Source: JALOLG01 sp963776935
Lineage (GTDB): Bacteria; Actinomycetota; Acidimicrobiia; Acidimicrobiales; Ilumatobacteraceae
Assembly (NCBI GenBank): GCA_963776935.1
Contig: CAVZOP010000011.1
Span: 114,393-178,392, forward strand
DNA: 64,000 nucleotides
Direction: 5' to 3'
The notes beneath the pieces are model-generated. The model was not told the DNA's origin, did no database searches, and worked only from the letters and a program-made list of their open reading frames with translations. Made by a program: the position numbers and the translations under genes. Positions 49,685-58,966 of this stretch are shown in pieces (position 1 is the stretch's first letter; each line of letters opens with the position of its first letter).

Positions 49685-51455
49685 ATGTCCGCAAAGAAGG
49701 ACAACCAACGCCGGCGGGGGGCTCGCAGCCTGTTCGTGGGTGCAGTAGTGGGCGCTGGAGCGATGAGCGTCACGACGCTCGCCGCCGGAGCCACGGTGGG
49801 CGCCACCGGGGGTCCATCGGCGTTCTTCGCCCTCGGCGTCCTGACAGTGGTCGGCGACGCCCAGAACAACACCATCGTCGATCAGCCGCGACGCGGCCGG
49901 GAAGATCCTCGTGAACAACGGCGCGGTGAACGTCGCCGGCGGCACGCCGACGGTTGCCAACACGCGGTCGATCTCAGTGATCGGCGCGGCCGGCAACGAC
50001 ACGATCACCCTCGACGAGGCGAACGGCGCGTTGCCGCGCGCCAACTTGTTCGGCGGTGCCGACAACGACGTTCTCACCGGCGGATCGGGTGGCGACACGA
50101 TGGCCGGTCAGACCGGCAACGACACGCTGCTCGGCAAGGGCGGATTCGACGTGTTGGCCGGCGGTTCCGGCAACGACGCCTTGACCGGCGGCGATGCCGA
50201 CGACCAGGTGTTCGGCGAGGGTGGCAACGATCGCATGATCTGGAACCCGGGCGATGACACCGACCTCAACGAGGGTGGCGCCGACGTCGACACCGTCGAG
50301 GTCAACGGCGGCAACGGGGCCGAGCAGTTCACGACGACCGCCAACGGTGCGCGAGTTCGGTTCGACCGCATCAACCCGGCACCGTTCGCCATCGACATCG
50401 GAACGTCGGAGAACCTGGTCCTCAACGCCAATGGCGGCGACGACTCGTTCTCGGCGACCGGCAACCTCGCGGCGCTGATCAAGATCACCGTCGACGGCGG
50501 CGCCGGTGAGGACACCATCCTCGGGAGCAATGGCGTCGACACGCTGCTCGGCGGCGACGGCAACGACTTCGTCGACGGCCAGCAGGGCAACGACGTCGCA
50601 CTGCTCGGCGCCGGCGACGACGTCTTCCAGTGGGATCCGGGCGATGGCAGCGACACGGTCGAGGGCCAAGACGGCTTCGACGACATGTTGTTCAACGGCA
50701 GCAACGGTGCCGAGAACTTCGACGCATCGGCGAACGGGGGGCGGGTCCGCTTCCTCCGCAACCTCGGCAACATCACGATGGACCTCGACGATGTCGAGCA
50801 GATCGACCTCAACGCCTTGGGAGGCGCCGACAACCTGGTCGTCAACGACCTGAGCGGCACGGATCTGACGAAGATCGCAACCGACCTCGCCACACCCGCT
50901 GGCAGCGGCGTCGGTGACGCCCAGGCTGACAACGTCATCGTGGTCGGCTCGGCGGGCAGCGACATCGCCGTGGTCGCCGGGCAGGGCTCGAATCTCGAGG
51001 TCGTCGGCCTGGCCGTCGGGATCACCGTCACGGGTGTCGAGCCGGCGCTCGACCGGCTCACCGTCTCGGGTCGCGAGGGCGACGACGTCGTCGACGCATC
51101 GGGTGTCGCGGCCGGATCCATGCTGCTCACACTGAACGGCGAGGCCGGCGACGATGTCCTGATCGGCGGCGACGGCGACGACATCATCAGCGGCAACGAA
51201 GGCGACGATGTGCTCCTGGGTGGGCCTGGCATCGACACCCTCGACGGCGGTGCCGGTGACGACACGCTCATCGACGGCGAGATCGTGACCGATGGTCTCG
51301 TCGCCGGGGAACAATGGCTCGACGATCACACCCGCGTGGTCGATGACCAGACGGTGCTCGAGGTGAACGACAAGAGCTTCACCGTCCCGGAGGCCGACCT
51401 GGTCCCGGAAGCGGAGACGCCGGAGACCGGAGCTCCGGAGGCGCCCGTCGCCTGA
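49685..51455 (+). pseudogene. Secreted RTX-type calcium-binding repeat protein, one frameshift
   Basis: ATG 49685 (or 49682) begins a signal peptide (ARSLFVGAVVGAGAMSVTTL). Near 49885 the frame shifts (one extra G in GTCGATCAGC), giving NNTI followed by SRDAAGKILVNNGAVNVAGG. The rest, to 51455, contains several blocks of nine-residue GGxGxDxLx repeats (VLTGGSGGDTMAGQTGNDTL, GGSGNDALTGGDADDQVFGE, DDVLIGGDGDDIISGNEGDD) that bind calcium as beta rolls, separated by beta-rich spacers, and an acidic Pro/Glu tail. Joined length is about 589. No protease or lipase domain is seen; a surface-layer or adhesin role is possible. Confidence 0.75.
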
Positions 51456-51464
51456 TGCGGCCGA

Positions 51465-51496
51465 GGGGGGCACCGCCGTCGGCGGTGCCCCCCTTT
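51465..51496. terminator. Strong bidirectional hairpin terminator
   Basis: GGGGGGCACCGCC and GGCGGTGCCCCCC form a perfect 13-bp stem with a 3-nt loop, followed by TTT on the plus side. It lies between the stop of the RTX gene (51455) and that of the convergent Crp-like gene (51518). Confidence 0.8.
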
Positions 51497-51517
51497 CGCC
51501 CGCCCCTCCTGTGTCCC

Positions 51518-52237
51518 TCAGGCGAGCGCGGCCCGGGACGTGACAGCATCGACGTCGACCACCGTGATGGAACGGGGGGTCGTCGTCACCCATCCGAGCG
51601 TCCGGAGCCCGTGGAGCGCCTTCACGACGGCCTCGCGCGACAGTCCGGCCCAGGCCGCGATGTCGCCCTGTGTGAGTGGCGCACTGATCAACACCGAGGC
51701 GCCGACGGGTTCGCCGTAGCGATCCATCATCTCGACCAGACGGCGGCAGACACGACCGAGCCCATCGAGCGCGCCGTACTCGACCTGGCGCCGCGAGGCG
51801 TCACGGAGTCGCCCACTCACGCAGCGCATCAGGATCAACGCGACGTCGGGATGCTCGGCCAGGAAGCGCCGGAACGTGGCCGCTGGGATGGTGATCGCGT
51901 CCACCGCCGTCAACGCAGTGGCAGTCGCTGAGCGCGGGCAGCCGTCGATGGCCGCCAACTCACCGAGGACGTCGCCGCCACCGAGCACGTCGAGGAGCAC
52001 TTCGCGCCCCTCCACAGTGCGGGCGACCTTGAGCTCTCCGGACCCGACGACGACGACGTCGTGGGCGTCGTCACCCTCGAAGAACAGGATCGACTGCGCC
52101 GGAAAGCGCCGGACCCGACCCAGCTCCAGCAGGCGGTCGCGCTGCACTGGGTCGAGACGACCGAGAAAGGTCAGCGATGGCCGGTCGGTCGAACGACCCA
52201 CGTGCGAGATGCCGTTCGATCGGATCGTGCCTCTCAT
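51518..52237 (-). CDS. Crp/Fnr family transcriptional regulator
   Basis: 239 residues. Cyclic-nucleotide-binding beta barrel: RRFPAQSILFFEGDDAHDVV, GREVLLDVLGGGDVLGELAA and the phosphate-cassette-like IDGCPRSATATALTAVDAIT (Arg-Ser-Ala as in cAMP binders). The C-terminal HTH is PLTQGDIAAWAGLSREAVVK, ALHGLRTLGWVTTTPRSITV. No N-terminal Fe-S cysteines, so it is Crp-like, not Fnr-like. ATG 52237 is preferred; GTG 52252 is an alternative. The next gene encodes an adenylate-cyclase-type protein on the other strand, a natural source of its ligand. Confidence 0.85.
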   Translation of the reverse strand: MRGTIRSNGISHVGRSTDRPSLTFLGRLDPVQRDRLLELGRVRRFPAQSILFFEGDDAHDVVVVGSGELKVARTVEGREVLLDVLGGGDVLGELAAIDGCPRSATATALTAVDAITIPAATFRRFLAEHPDVALILMRCVSGRLRDASRRQVEYGALDGLGRVCRRLVEMMDRYGEPVGASVLISAPLTQGDIAAWAGLSREAVVKALHGLRTLGWVTTTPRSITVVDVDAVTSRAALA

Positions 52238-52460
52238 CGCAGGACGCCCCACGCCGCGTCCGCCTCACGCCGCAATGCGGTGCGCGCGGTTTCGATCACG
52301 ATGACACCATCGTCCGACATCGACGCGCGAGTCGTCCGTAGCCGTTACGTAACGCGTCGAACCCGGGCTACGTAACGGTGAAGAACCGATGCGTTCGTTC
52401 GACATCGTCGGCGATCCAGACCAACGCACCACGGAGAGTGGTGTGGTTCGGCGGCGGCTG

Positions 52461-52568
52461 TAGCGTCGGATCATGCCAACCTGGCGCCAGGTGTCTGCGG
52501 GTGGGACCCTGCCGACGATCGGTCCCGCATGGACCACGCGGAGCGGGTGGCGAAAGGGACACGCTTGA
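52461..52568 (+). promoter_or_regulatory. TAGCGT promoter with a leaderless 31-codon frame overlapping the cyclase start
   Basis: TAGCGT (52461-52466) lies 6 bp before ATG 52473, which opens a 31-codon frame ending TGA 52568, inside the start of the cyclase gene (ATG 52529, other frame). Same layout as upstream of the LuxR gene. Either a leader peptide or a hidden frameshift in the cyclase N-terminus. Confidence 0.4.
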
Positions 52569-55500
52569 ACTGCCGGATCTGCGGGGAACCGATCCTGCCC
52601 GCGATGAGGTTCTGTGGCGGTTGCGGGAGTCCGACTCCGGCGTGCGACGACAATCCGCGCGACTCGGCGCAGCGCCGGCACATGACGGTGATGTTCTGTG
52701 ACCTCGTGGGTTCGACGCGGCTGGCAGAAGAGCTCGATCCCGAGGATCTCCGCGACGTGCTCGTCGCCTACCAGAACGTGTGCTCGCGCGCGATCGAACG
52801 CTGTGGTGGCCACACGGCGAAGTACATGGGCGACGGTCTGCTCGTGTACTTCGGCTACCCGCAGGCCCACGAAGACGACCCACAGCGCGCCGTGCGGGCC
52901 GGTCTCGGGATCCTGGAGGGACTCGCCGAGCTCAATCAGCAGCTCGAGGTCCGATTCGGGGTCGCGCTGCACGGCCGCATCGGTGTGCACACCGGCCTCG
53001 TCGTGGCCGGCGAGATGGGCGCCGGCGACACCCGCGAGGAGCACGCGATCGTCGGCGAGACTCCCAACATCGCGGCGCGCATCGAGTCGGTCGCCGAGGC
53101 CGACTCGATCGCGATCAGCGGGGTGACGCAACGCCTGATCGCTGGCTACTTCGAGACCGACTCGCTCGGTCAGCTCCCGCTCAAAGGCGTCACGCGTTCG
53201 ATCGAGGTGCATCGGGTGCTCCGCGACACCGGCGCCGTCAACCGGCTCGACGTCGTCGGGCCCGGTCCGTTGACGCCGTTGGTCGGCCGCGAGGACGAGC
53301 TCGCCCTGTTGCTCGCCCGGTGGCAGGTCGCGGCCACCGGGCAGGGCGGCGCCGTGCACATCGCAGGGCCGGCCGGGATCGGCAAGAGCCGCGTCGCGCG
53401 CGCGCTGCACGAACGGTTGACCGACTCCGGGCACTCGCTGCAGGTGTGGCAATGCTCCGCCTATCACCAGAGCAGCCCGCTGCACCCCGTGATCGAGCAC
53501 CTCGAGACCCGATTGCGGCTCGATCGCACGGCAGCTCCCGAGGAACAGCGGCGCGTGTTGCGGGACGCGCTCGGCGCGACCGACGTGGACCCTGAGACCG
53601 CCGTTCCGCTGCTCGCCAACCTGCTCTCGATCCCCGGCAGCGCGCCGTCGGAGCTGGCGCTGGCGCCGCTCGATGTGCGCGCCGCCACCCTGAACACGCT
53701 GGAGGCGCTGCTGATCACCAGCGGCGCCACCCGGCCGTCGCTCCTGGTGGTCGAGGACCTGCACTGGGCGAGTCCGACCACGCTCGACTTCCTGACGCGG
53801 ATCGTCGCGACCATCAAGTCGCTCCCCGTCCTCGCCGTGTTCACGTTCCGGTCCGGCTTCGAGCCGCCCTGGGCCGACGACCCCGGGATCCTCGACCTGG
53901 AGCTGCCCGCCCTGTCGTCGCTCGAGGTGGCGGCCCTGGTTCGCGCCGCCGGTCAAGGCATGGCGATCCCTCCCGAACTGGTCGAGCGCGTGGTGGAGTC
54001 GGCGGACGGCATCCCATTGTTCGTCGAAGAGGTGGTCAAGATGCTCGTCTCGGCCACCGACACCGCACCGACCGGCAGCACCGAGGTGTCCCGCCACCAC
54101 GTCGCCGTCCCGCCGACGTTGCAGGGGTTGCTCACCGCTCGACTCGACCGCCTCCCGGAGGTGCGCGAGGTGACCGAGATCGCCGCCGTGCTCGGGCGCG
54201 AGTTCTCGCTGGAGGTCCTCGAGACGCTGTGCTCGCTCGATCCGCCGAGCCTGCGCGATGCCGTCCAGCGGCTCGTCGACGAGGACGTCGTGCGCCCCAT
54301 CGGCGAAGGCCACCGCGCTCGGTACGAGTTCCGCCACGCGCTCCTCCGCGAGGTCGCCTATGCATCGATCCTCAAGCGGCGTCGTCAGGAGCACCACGCC
54401 AATGCGGCCGACGCTCTCGCCCACCGCTTCAGCGCGCTTGCAGCCCGCGAGCCCGAGGTCGTCGCCCACCACTACTCGGAGGCGGGGTCGGCCGCCGAGG
54501 CCTTGCACTACTGGCGGGCGGCCGGCATTCGTGCCCTCGGCGGTGCGTCGTTCCTCGAGGCGGCCGAGCACTTCCGCCGCGGCCTCGACGCCGTCGAGCA
54601 TCTCCCCGCCTCGGCGGATCGGGACCACCACGAGGTCGAGTTCCTCAGCCATCTCGGAGCGTCGCTGCAGGCCGGACGCGGCTACGCGGCCCCCGGCGTC
54701 GAAGACGTGTACTTGCGCGCCCGTGCCACGTGTGAACGACTTGGCGATGACACCCAGCTCCTGTTCGTCATCCGTGGCCAGTGGATGTACCACCTGCTCC
54801 GAGCCGACTATGGCGCCGCCCTGGATCTGGCCGAACAGATGATGCACCTCGGTCGCCGACGCGACGATCGCACCACCCGCGTCGAAGCCCATCTCTACCT
54901 CGGACTCGTCCACCTCTTCACGGCCGAGTTCGAGATCGCGCGCGCCCATCTCGAGGACGCCATCGAGCTGTACGAGCGACCCGATCATCCCGACCAGATC
55001 TACGAAGCGTTGGGTGATTCCGGCGCCGGCGCGATGGCGTACCTGGCAGCCGTGCTCTGGACATTGGGATTCGTCGATGAGGCGTTCGATCGCAGCGAGC
55101 AGAGCCTCCGCCTCGCCGGCGAAGTGGCGCGGCCGATGACCAACGCCCAGGTCTGGGGCATGCGCGCGATGCATCACCTCGCTCGCAAGGAGCCGGCGCT
55201 GACGGCCGAGTGGGCGAGCAAGACCGTCGCCTACGCCGCTGACCGCAGCATCCCCTACTGGTTGAACCTGTCGTCACTGTTGGACGCCTGGTTACGAGCC
55301 CGGATCAGCCGATCGCTCGACGGACTCGCGCAGTTCCGCGAAACCCTCGACGGCTACCTCGCCACGGGCGCCAAGCTCGGCCTTCCCGATTTCACGCTCC
55401 TGCTCGCCGATCTCTACCGGGTCAACCGCGATCCGGCCGCCGGCCTCGAGGCGATCCGCCAGGCCGAGGTCCACATCCAGACCACGGGAGAGCGGTACTC

Positions 55501-55822
55501 CGAGTCCGATCTCCTGCGGGTGAAGGCAGAGCTGCTCCTCGCGCTGGACGAACCGGACCTGGCGGCGGCCGAGGAGGCGTTGGGACGATCGATCGCGGTC
55601 GCGAAGGCGCAACGAGCACGGGTGCCCGAACTCCGCGCGACGGCGGCTCTCGCCCGGCTGCAGTCGAAACGGGGAGAGGTCGGACCGGTGCGAGACGCCC
55701 TCGAGGAGGCCTGCGCCTGGTTCTCGCCGACGACGGAGGTCGCCGACGTGATCGAGGTTCGCGCGCTCCTTGCCCAACTCGGTGCAAACACCGCAGGCGT
55801 CGCCGATCGCCAGCCCCGATGA
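52529..55822 (+). CDS. Zinc-ribbon / class III adenylate (guanylate) cyclase / AAA ATPase / TPR signalling protein
   Basis: 1097 residues. Residues 10-40 form a zinc ribbon (NCRICGEPILPAMRFCGGCG). Residues 55-230 are a class III cyclase: TVMFCDLVGSTRLAEEL (metal Asp), AKYMGDGLLVYFG (Lys and second Asp), VGETPNIAARIESVAEA (Asn and Arg for transition state), so it should be active. A STAND-type ATPase follows: VHIAGPAGIGKSRVARALHE and SLLVVEDLHWASPTTLDFLT. The C-terminal half is TPR-like helices. The architecture is common in Actinobacteria and Rhizobiales and couples ligand sensing to cAMP. It faces a Crp-like regulator gene. Confidence 0.9.
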   Translation: MDHAERVAKGTRLNCRICGEPILPAMRFCGGCGSPTPACDDNPRDSAQRRHMTVMFCDLVGSTRLAEELDPEDLRDVLVAYQNVCSRAIERCGGHTAKYMGDGLLVYFGYPQAHEDDPQRAVRAGLGILEGLAELNQQLEVRFGVALHGRIGVHTGLVVAGEMGAGDTREEHAIVGETPNIAARIESVAEADSIAISGVTQRLIAGYFETDSLGQLPLKGVTRSIEVHRVLRDTGAVNRLDVVGPGPLTPLVGREDELALLLARWQVAATGQGGAVHIAGPAGIGKSRVARALHERLTDSGHSLQVWQCSAYHQSSPLHPVIEHLETRLRLDRTAAPEEQRRVLRDALGATDVDPETAVPLLANLLSIPGSAPSELALAPLDVRAATLNTLEALLITSGATRPSLLVVEDLHWASPTTLDFLTRIVATIKSLPVLAVFTFRSGFEPPWADDPGILDLELPALSSLEVAALVRAAGQGMAIPPELVERVVESADGIPLFVEEVVKMLVSATDTAPTGSTEVSRHHVAVPPTLQGLLTARLDRLPEVREVTEIAAVLGREFSLEVLETLCSLDPPSLRDAVQRLVDEDVVRPIGEGHRARYEFRHALLREVAYASILKRRRQEHHANAADALAHRFSALAAREPEVVAHHYSEAGSAAEALHYWRAAGIRALGGASFLEAAEHFRRGLDAVEHLPASADRDHHEVEFLSHLGASLQAGRGYAAPGVEDVYLRARATCERLGDDTQLLFVIRGQWMYHLLRADYGAALDLAEQMMHLGRRRDDRTTRVEAHLYLGLVHLFTAEFEIARAHLEDAIELYERPDHPDQIYEALGDSGAGAMAYLAAVLWTLGFVDEAFDRSEQSLRLAGEVARPMTNAQVWGMRAMHHLARKEPALTAEWASKTVAYAADRSIPYWLNLSSLLDAWLRARISRSLDGLAQFRETLDGYLATGAKLGLPDFTLLLADLYRVNRDPAAGLEAIRQAEVHIQTTGERYSESDLLRVKAELLLALDEPDLAAAEEALGRSIAVAKAQRARVPELRATAALARLQSKRGEVGPVRDALEEACAWFSPTTEVADVIEVRALLAQLGANTAGVADRQPR

Positions 55823-55840
55823 AGGACCCGGTGCAGAACG

Positions 55841-57457
55841 ATGACAACGAACGAGAACGGCCCGCGAGTCGCAATCGCCGGCGGCGGTATCGCCGGACTC
55901 ACGGTCGCGTTGCGCCTGGCGGAGCGCGGCTACCAGGTCACGGTCTACGAGCAGAAGCCTGAACTGGGCGGCGCGCTCGCGTCGCGCCGGGTCGGAAGCC
56001 AGACCGTCGACGTCTACCCCCACATGTACCTCAACTGGTACCACAACTTCTGGAAGCTCATCGAGGACGCCGACATCGTCACCGAGCGAGACGAGCTGTT
56101 CCTCCCGCTCTCCAACCTCAAGCAGCTCCGTAAAGGGCAGTTCCCACATTTCCACCAGCTCACGGACACCTACTCGCCGTGGCACCTCGTCCAGAACCTG
56201 TTCTCAGGGGTCACGCCTCCGGCGGACATGTTCCTGTTCGCCTATTCGACGATCGACCTGCTCGCCGAACACTTGAACCCCACAACGCTGCTCGATCAGC
56301 TCAGCGTGAACGGCTTCCTCCACTCGCGTCCGTACATGACGAAGCGGGCGGCCGAAGCCCTCGACACGTGGCTGACCCTGGTGTGGTCGGCGCACAGCTA
56401 CATGACCTCGGCGTCGGCCTATCAGCGGTTCCTCGAGTTCGGGTACTCGCAGCCGATCCCGGCGTTCTGGTTGCTCCGCGGCGCCACCGGCCAGATGCTC
56501 ATCGATCCGCTGGCCGACGCCGTGCGCCAACGGGGCGGCACGATCGAGTGCTCCACCCAGATCACGAGGATGTCGCAGACCCGCGGGACGGTGACCGAGA
56601 TCGGGCTGCAGGCGACACGGTTCGACAAGCGGACGCTTCAGTACGTCGGCACTGGGCCGACGCGTACGGAGCGCGTCGACGACCTCGTGCTCGCCTCCGG
56701 TGCGGCGGCGCTGTCGGCGCTCGTGCGCACGGGCGCCGAGGGACACCGCGTCGTCGACGTCGCACCAGGGCTGGCGGAGCTCGCCCGGCTCCAGACGGAG
56801 CACATCCCGATCCTGGCCCTGCACCTCAAGACGAAGTTGGCGGGCGTACCCCTGGAACCCGTCAGCCTTCCGGGCTCCAGCTACTCGCTCAGCTTCACCG
56901 ACCTCTCCCAGGTGTGGACCAGCGATCCGCGGCTGGGTGCGACGACGGTGCTGTGCGTCGCCGCTTCGGATCCCGAAGGACTCCCGTTCACGAGCCCCGA
57001 GGACGACGGATTCGCGATGATCGAGCAACTCGGCGAGTACCTCCCCGGGTTCGATGTGGGGACCCGTTGGGGGGAGTCCGCCGACATCGACTGGACACGG
57101 ACGGTGTACACCGCCAACAGCGACGCTCGACTGTTCCTCAACGAACCGGGGAGCGAGAACTGGCGGCCTTCGGCATCGTGCGACGGGATCTCCAATCTGT
57201 TCTTCGCCGGCGACTTCTGCATGACCGACATCGACATGGCGACCGTCGAGGCGGCCGTGATGAGCGGTCTCGACGCGGCGCAACTCGTCGTCGAACGCCG
57301 CGGGTTGGGACCACCCGTGGACATCATCTACCCGAGCGCGTTCCCTCCGGCACTCTTCGTCGGCTTGCGCTACGCACTCGCCCCGCAGGCGTATGCCGCC
57401 AAGGCGTGGTCGATGTTCACGGATGTGGTGGGAGCGGTTCGCGGCGCGGTTCGCTGA
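55841..57457 (+). CDS. Amine-oxidase/phytoene-desaturase-like FAD oxidoreductase
   Basis: 538 residues. FAD-binding N-terminus VAIAGGGIAGLTVALRLAER, GYQVTVYEQKPELGGALASR (GxGxxG and the ribose Glu). It is of the group with hydroxysqualene dehydroxylase (HpnE) and carotenoid desaturases; the C-terminal FAD segment is ISNLFFAGDFCMTDIDMATV, EAAVMSGLDAAQLVVERRG. It begins 18 bp after the cyclase gene but is convergent with a polyprenyl synthase gene 42 bp away, so together they hint at a terpenoid or quinone pathway. The substrate is not decided. Confidence 0.82.
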   Translation: MTTNENGPRVAIAGGGIAGLTVALRLAERGYQVTVYEQKPELGGALASRRVGSQTVDVYPHMYLNWYHNFWKLIEDADIVTERDELFLPLSNLKQLRKGQFPHFHQLTDTYSPWHLVQNLFSGVTPPADMFLFAYSTIDLLAEHLNPTTLLDQLSVNGFLHSRPYMTKRAAEALDTWLTLVWSAHSYMTSASAYQRFLEFGYSQPIPAFWLLRGATGQMLIDPLADAVRQRGGTIECSTQITRMSQTRGTVTEIGLQATRFDKRTLQYVGTGPTRTERVDDLVLASGAAALSALVRTGAEGHRVVDVAPGLAELARLQTEHIPILALHLKTKLAGVPLEPVSLPGSSYSLSFTDLSQVWTSDPRLGATTVLCVAASDPEGLPFTSPEDDGFAMIEQLGEYLPGFDVGTRWGESADIDWTRTVYTANSDARLFLNEPGSENWRPSASCDGISNLFFAGDFCMTDIDMATVEAAVMSGLDAAQLVVERRGLGPPVDIIYPSAFPPALFVGLRYALAPQAYAAKAWSMFTDVVGAVRGAVR

Positions 57458-57499
57458 CGGCCGGCCGCGACGCTCACCGCGGTCGCGACGCGCCACGCC

Positions 57500-58498
57500 T
57501 CAGCGGCGCGAGAGTTGGCGCACGTGATCGACGAGCGCCAGCAGCGGCTGCGGATCGGCCGCGAAGTGGTCGGCCTCCTCGCGGGCGGAGTCGGCGATCC
57601 GATCGAGGACACGTTCCGCTTCGTCGAGCTGGGCGCGGCAGGCGGCCGCCAGCGTGGCGAGCCGGTCGGGGTCGTCGTCGTCGATGAGGAACAGCGCCCT
57701 GGTCGTCGGGTCGCGGATCGCCAACGCCGCCGGGAGGGTCAAGATGCCGTCGCGGATGTCCTCCTCGCCGCCACCACCGAGCGCTTCGAGACCACGTTGA
57801 TCGCCGACGTCGTCGCAGCCGTGGTAGAGCACGCCGAGGAAGTGTCCGTACTGGCGGAGCCGTTCGGAGCGGGTGCCGAGCACGGCGCAGATCTCGAACA
57901 TCGAGCCGGTGTCCTCGCTGGCGATGCGGTGCCAATCCTCGGGCCCGAGGGGTTGGCGACGGAGTCTCCACTGCATGCACTCGGCCGAGCCGAGGCGCCG
58001 GATCAGCTCTGACACCGCCCGGATCGCGAACGGGTCGTCGGCGACCGCGGCGAACGCGTCGGCGACGAGGTACCCGGACGCCATCATGGCCGAGAGTCGA
58101 CCGAACTTGGCGTGGATCGTGGCGATGCCGCGTCGCTCGTCCGACTCGTCGAGGATGTCGTCGATGATCAGCGACATGTTGTGCACGAGCTCGATCACGA
58201 AGGCCAGCTCGACAGCCTCCGGCGGGATCGCCGTGCCGTGCGCGGCGCGATGGCAGGCGAAGAGGGTGAGCGGCCGGAAATGCTTCTGGGTGCCCTTGAA
58301 CGTCCACTCGAGCGGTTCCCGGAGCTCCTCGTCGACCTGCCCGAGCCACTCGGCGATGCGAGCCCGGACGAGCTCGATCTCGCGCTGGGCGCCGAGCTGG
58401 ACGATCACCTGCTCGGCCGTCTCGGCGACCTGACCAGCGCCCGGTACGGGCTCAGCCGCTGACGCAGACTCCACCGAGCGCTCGACCGCGGCGTTCAC
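57500..58498 (-). CDS. Polyprenyl (trans-isoprenyl) diphosphate synthase
   Basis: 332 residues. All-alpha isoprenyl synthase with the first Asp-rich motif in VIELVHNMSLIIDDILDESD (DDxxD followed by ER) and the second in YHGCDDVGDQRGLEALGGGG (DDxxD). Preceding conserved KHFRPLTLFACHRA corresponds to the substrate-binding GKR/FRP region, here without the standard GKRxR, so activity or chain length may be unusual. GTG 58498 overlaps the stop of the upstream small gene (GTGA). It condenses IPP with allylic diphosphates; product length not predictable. Confidence 0.85.
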   Translation of the reverse strand: MNAAVERSVESASAAEPVPGAGQVAETAEQVIVQLGAQREIELVRARIAEWLGQVDEELREPLEWTFKGTQKHFRPLTLFACHRAAHGTAIPPEAVELAFVIELVHNMSLIIDDILDESDERRGIATIHAKFGRLSAMMASGYLVADAFAAVADDPFAIRAVSELIRRLGSAECMQWRLRRQPLGPEDWHRIASEDTGSMFEICAVLGTRSERLRQYGHFLGVLYHGCDDVGDQRGLEALGGGGEEDIRDGILTLPAALAIRDPTTRALFLIDDDDPDRLATLAAACRAQLDEAERVLDRIADSAREEADHFAADPQPLLALVDHVRQLSRR

Positions 58499-58878
58499 GG
58501 CTTCACCCGGTACGGCCGGGTCGGTTGAGCGGACGTCGCCGGTCGTGTGCGCAGATCGAGCTCGTCGATGGCGCGCCGTGATTCGTGCCACGACACACCG
58601 GCGAGCTCGCGCATCAACTCGAACAGCTCGTCACGCAGGACGTGTCGCGACGTCGGGGCGGTCGGCGATCGGGACGTGGCGTCGGCTGTCAATCGGATCA
58701 ACGAGACCGAGTGCCGCCCGCACAACGTCAGAGACCGGGCGGCGGTGCGCAGGGTCGCCGTGGCCAGCACCTTCGATCCCGTCACCATCGCGCGGGTGAG
58801 ATCGAGCGGGTCTTCGGATGCGGCTTCGCCAGGATCGTCCGTCTTCAACTCGCCCCTCAGGCCATCTGCACTCGTCAA
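58495..58878 (-). CDS. Small protein of unknown function coupled to the polyprenyl synthase
   Basis: 127 residues, start TTG 58878 (or a later ATG near residue 31). No membrane segment. The middle is helical (AMVTGSKVLATATLRTAARS), followed by DELFELMRELAGVSWHESRR, AIDELDLRTRPATSAQ. I recognise no family. Overlap of its stop with the GTG of the isoprenyl synthase gene shows the two are translated together, so a role linked to isoprenoid metabolism is inferred. Confidence 0.55.
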   Translation of the reverse strand: MTSADGLRGELKTDDPGEAASEDPLDLTRAMVTGSKVLATATLRTAARSLTLCGRHSVSLIRLTADATSRSPTAPTSRHVLRDELFELMRELAGVSWHESRRAIDELDLRTRPATSAQPTRPYRVKP

Positions 58879-58966
58879 CCGCGAAATCCCGCTCCTCGTC
58901 GGCGCTCGATCGCCGCCGCATGCTACAGCGGGGTCGATCCGACCGAGTCAACGCCGGCAGCGTGCT

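Noticed and set aside
52265..55177. A 970-codon open frame on the minus strand
   Set aside because: It is antisense to the cyclase-ATPase gene, whose domains are unmistakable. Its composition (Arg/Glu/Gly-rich, no fold) is that of a GC-rich shadow.
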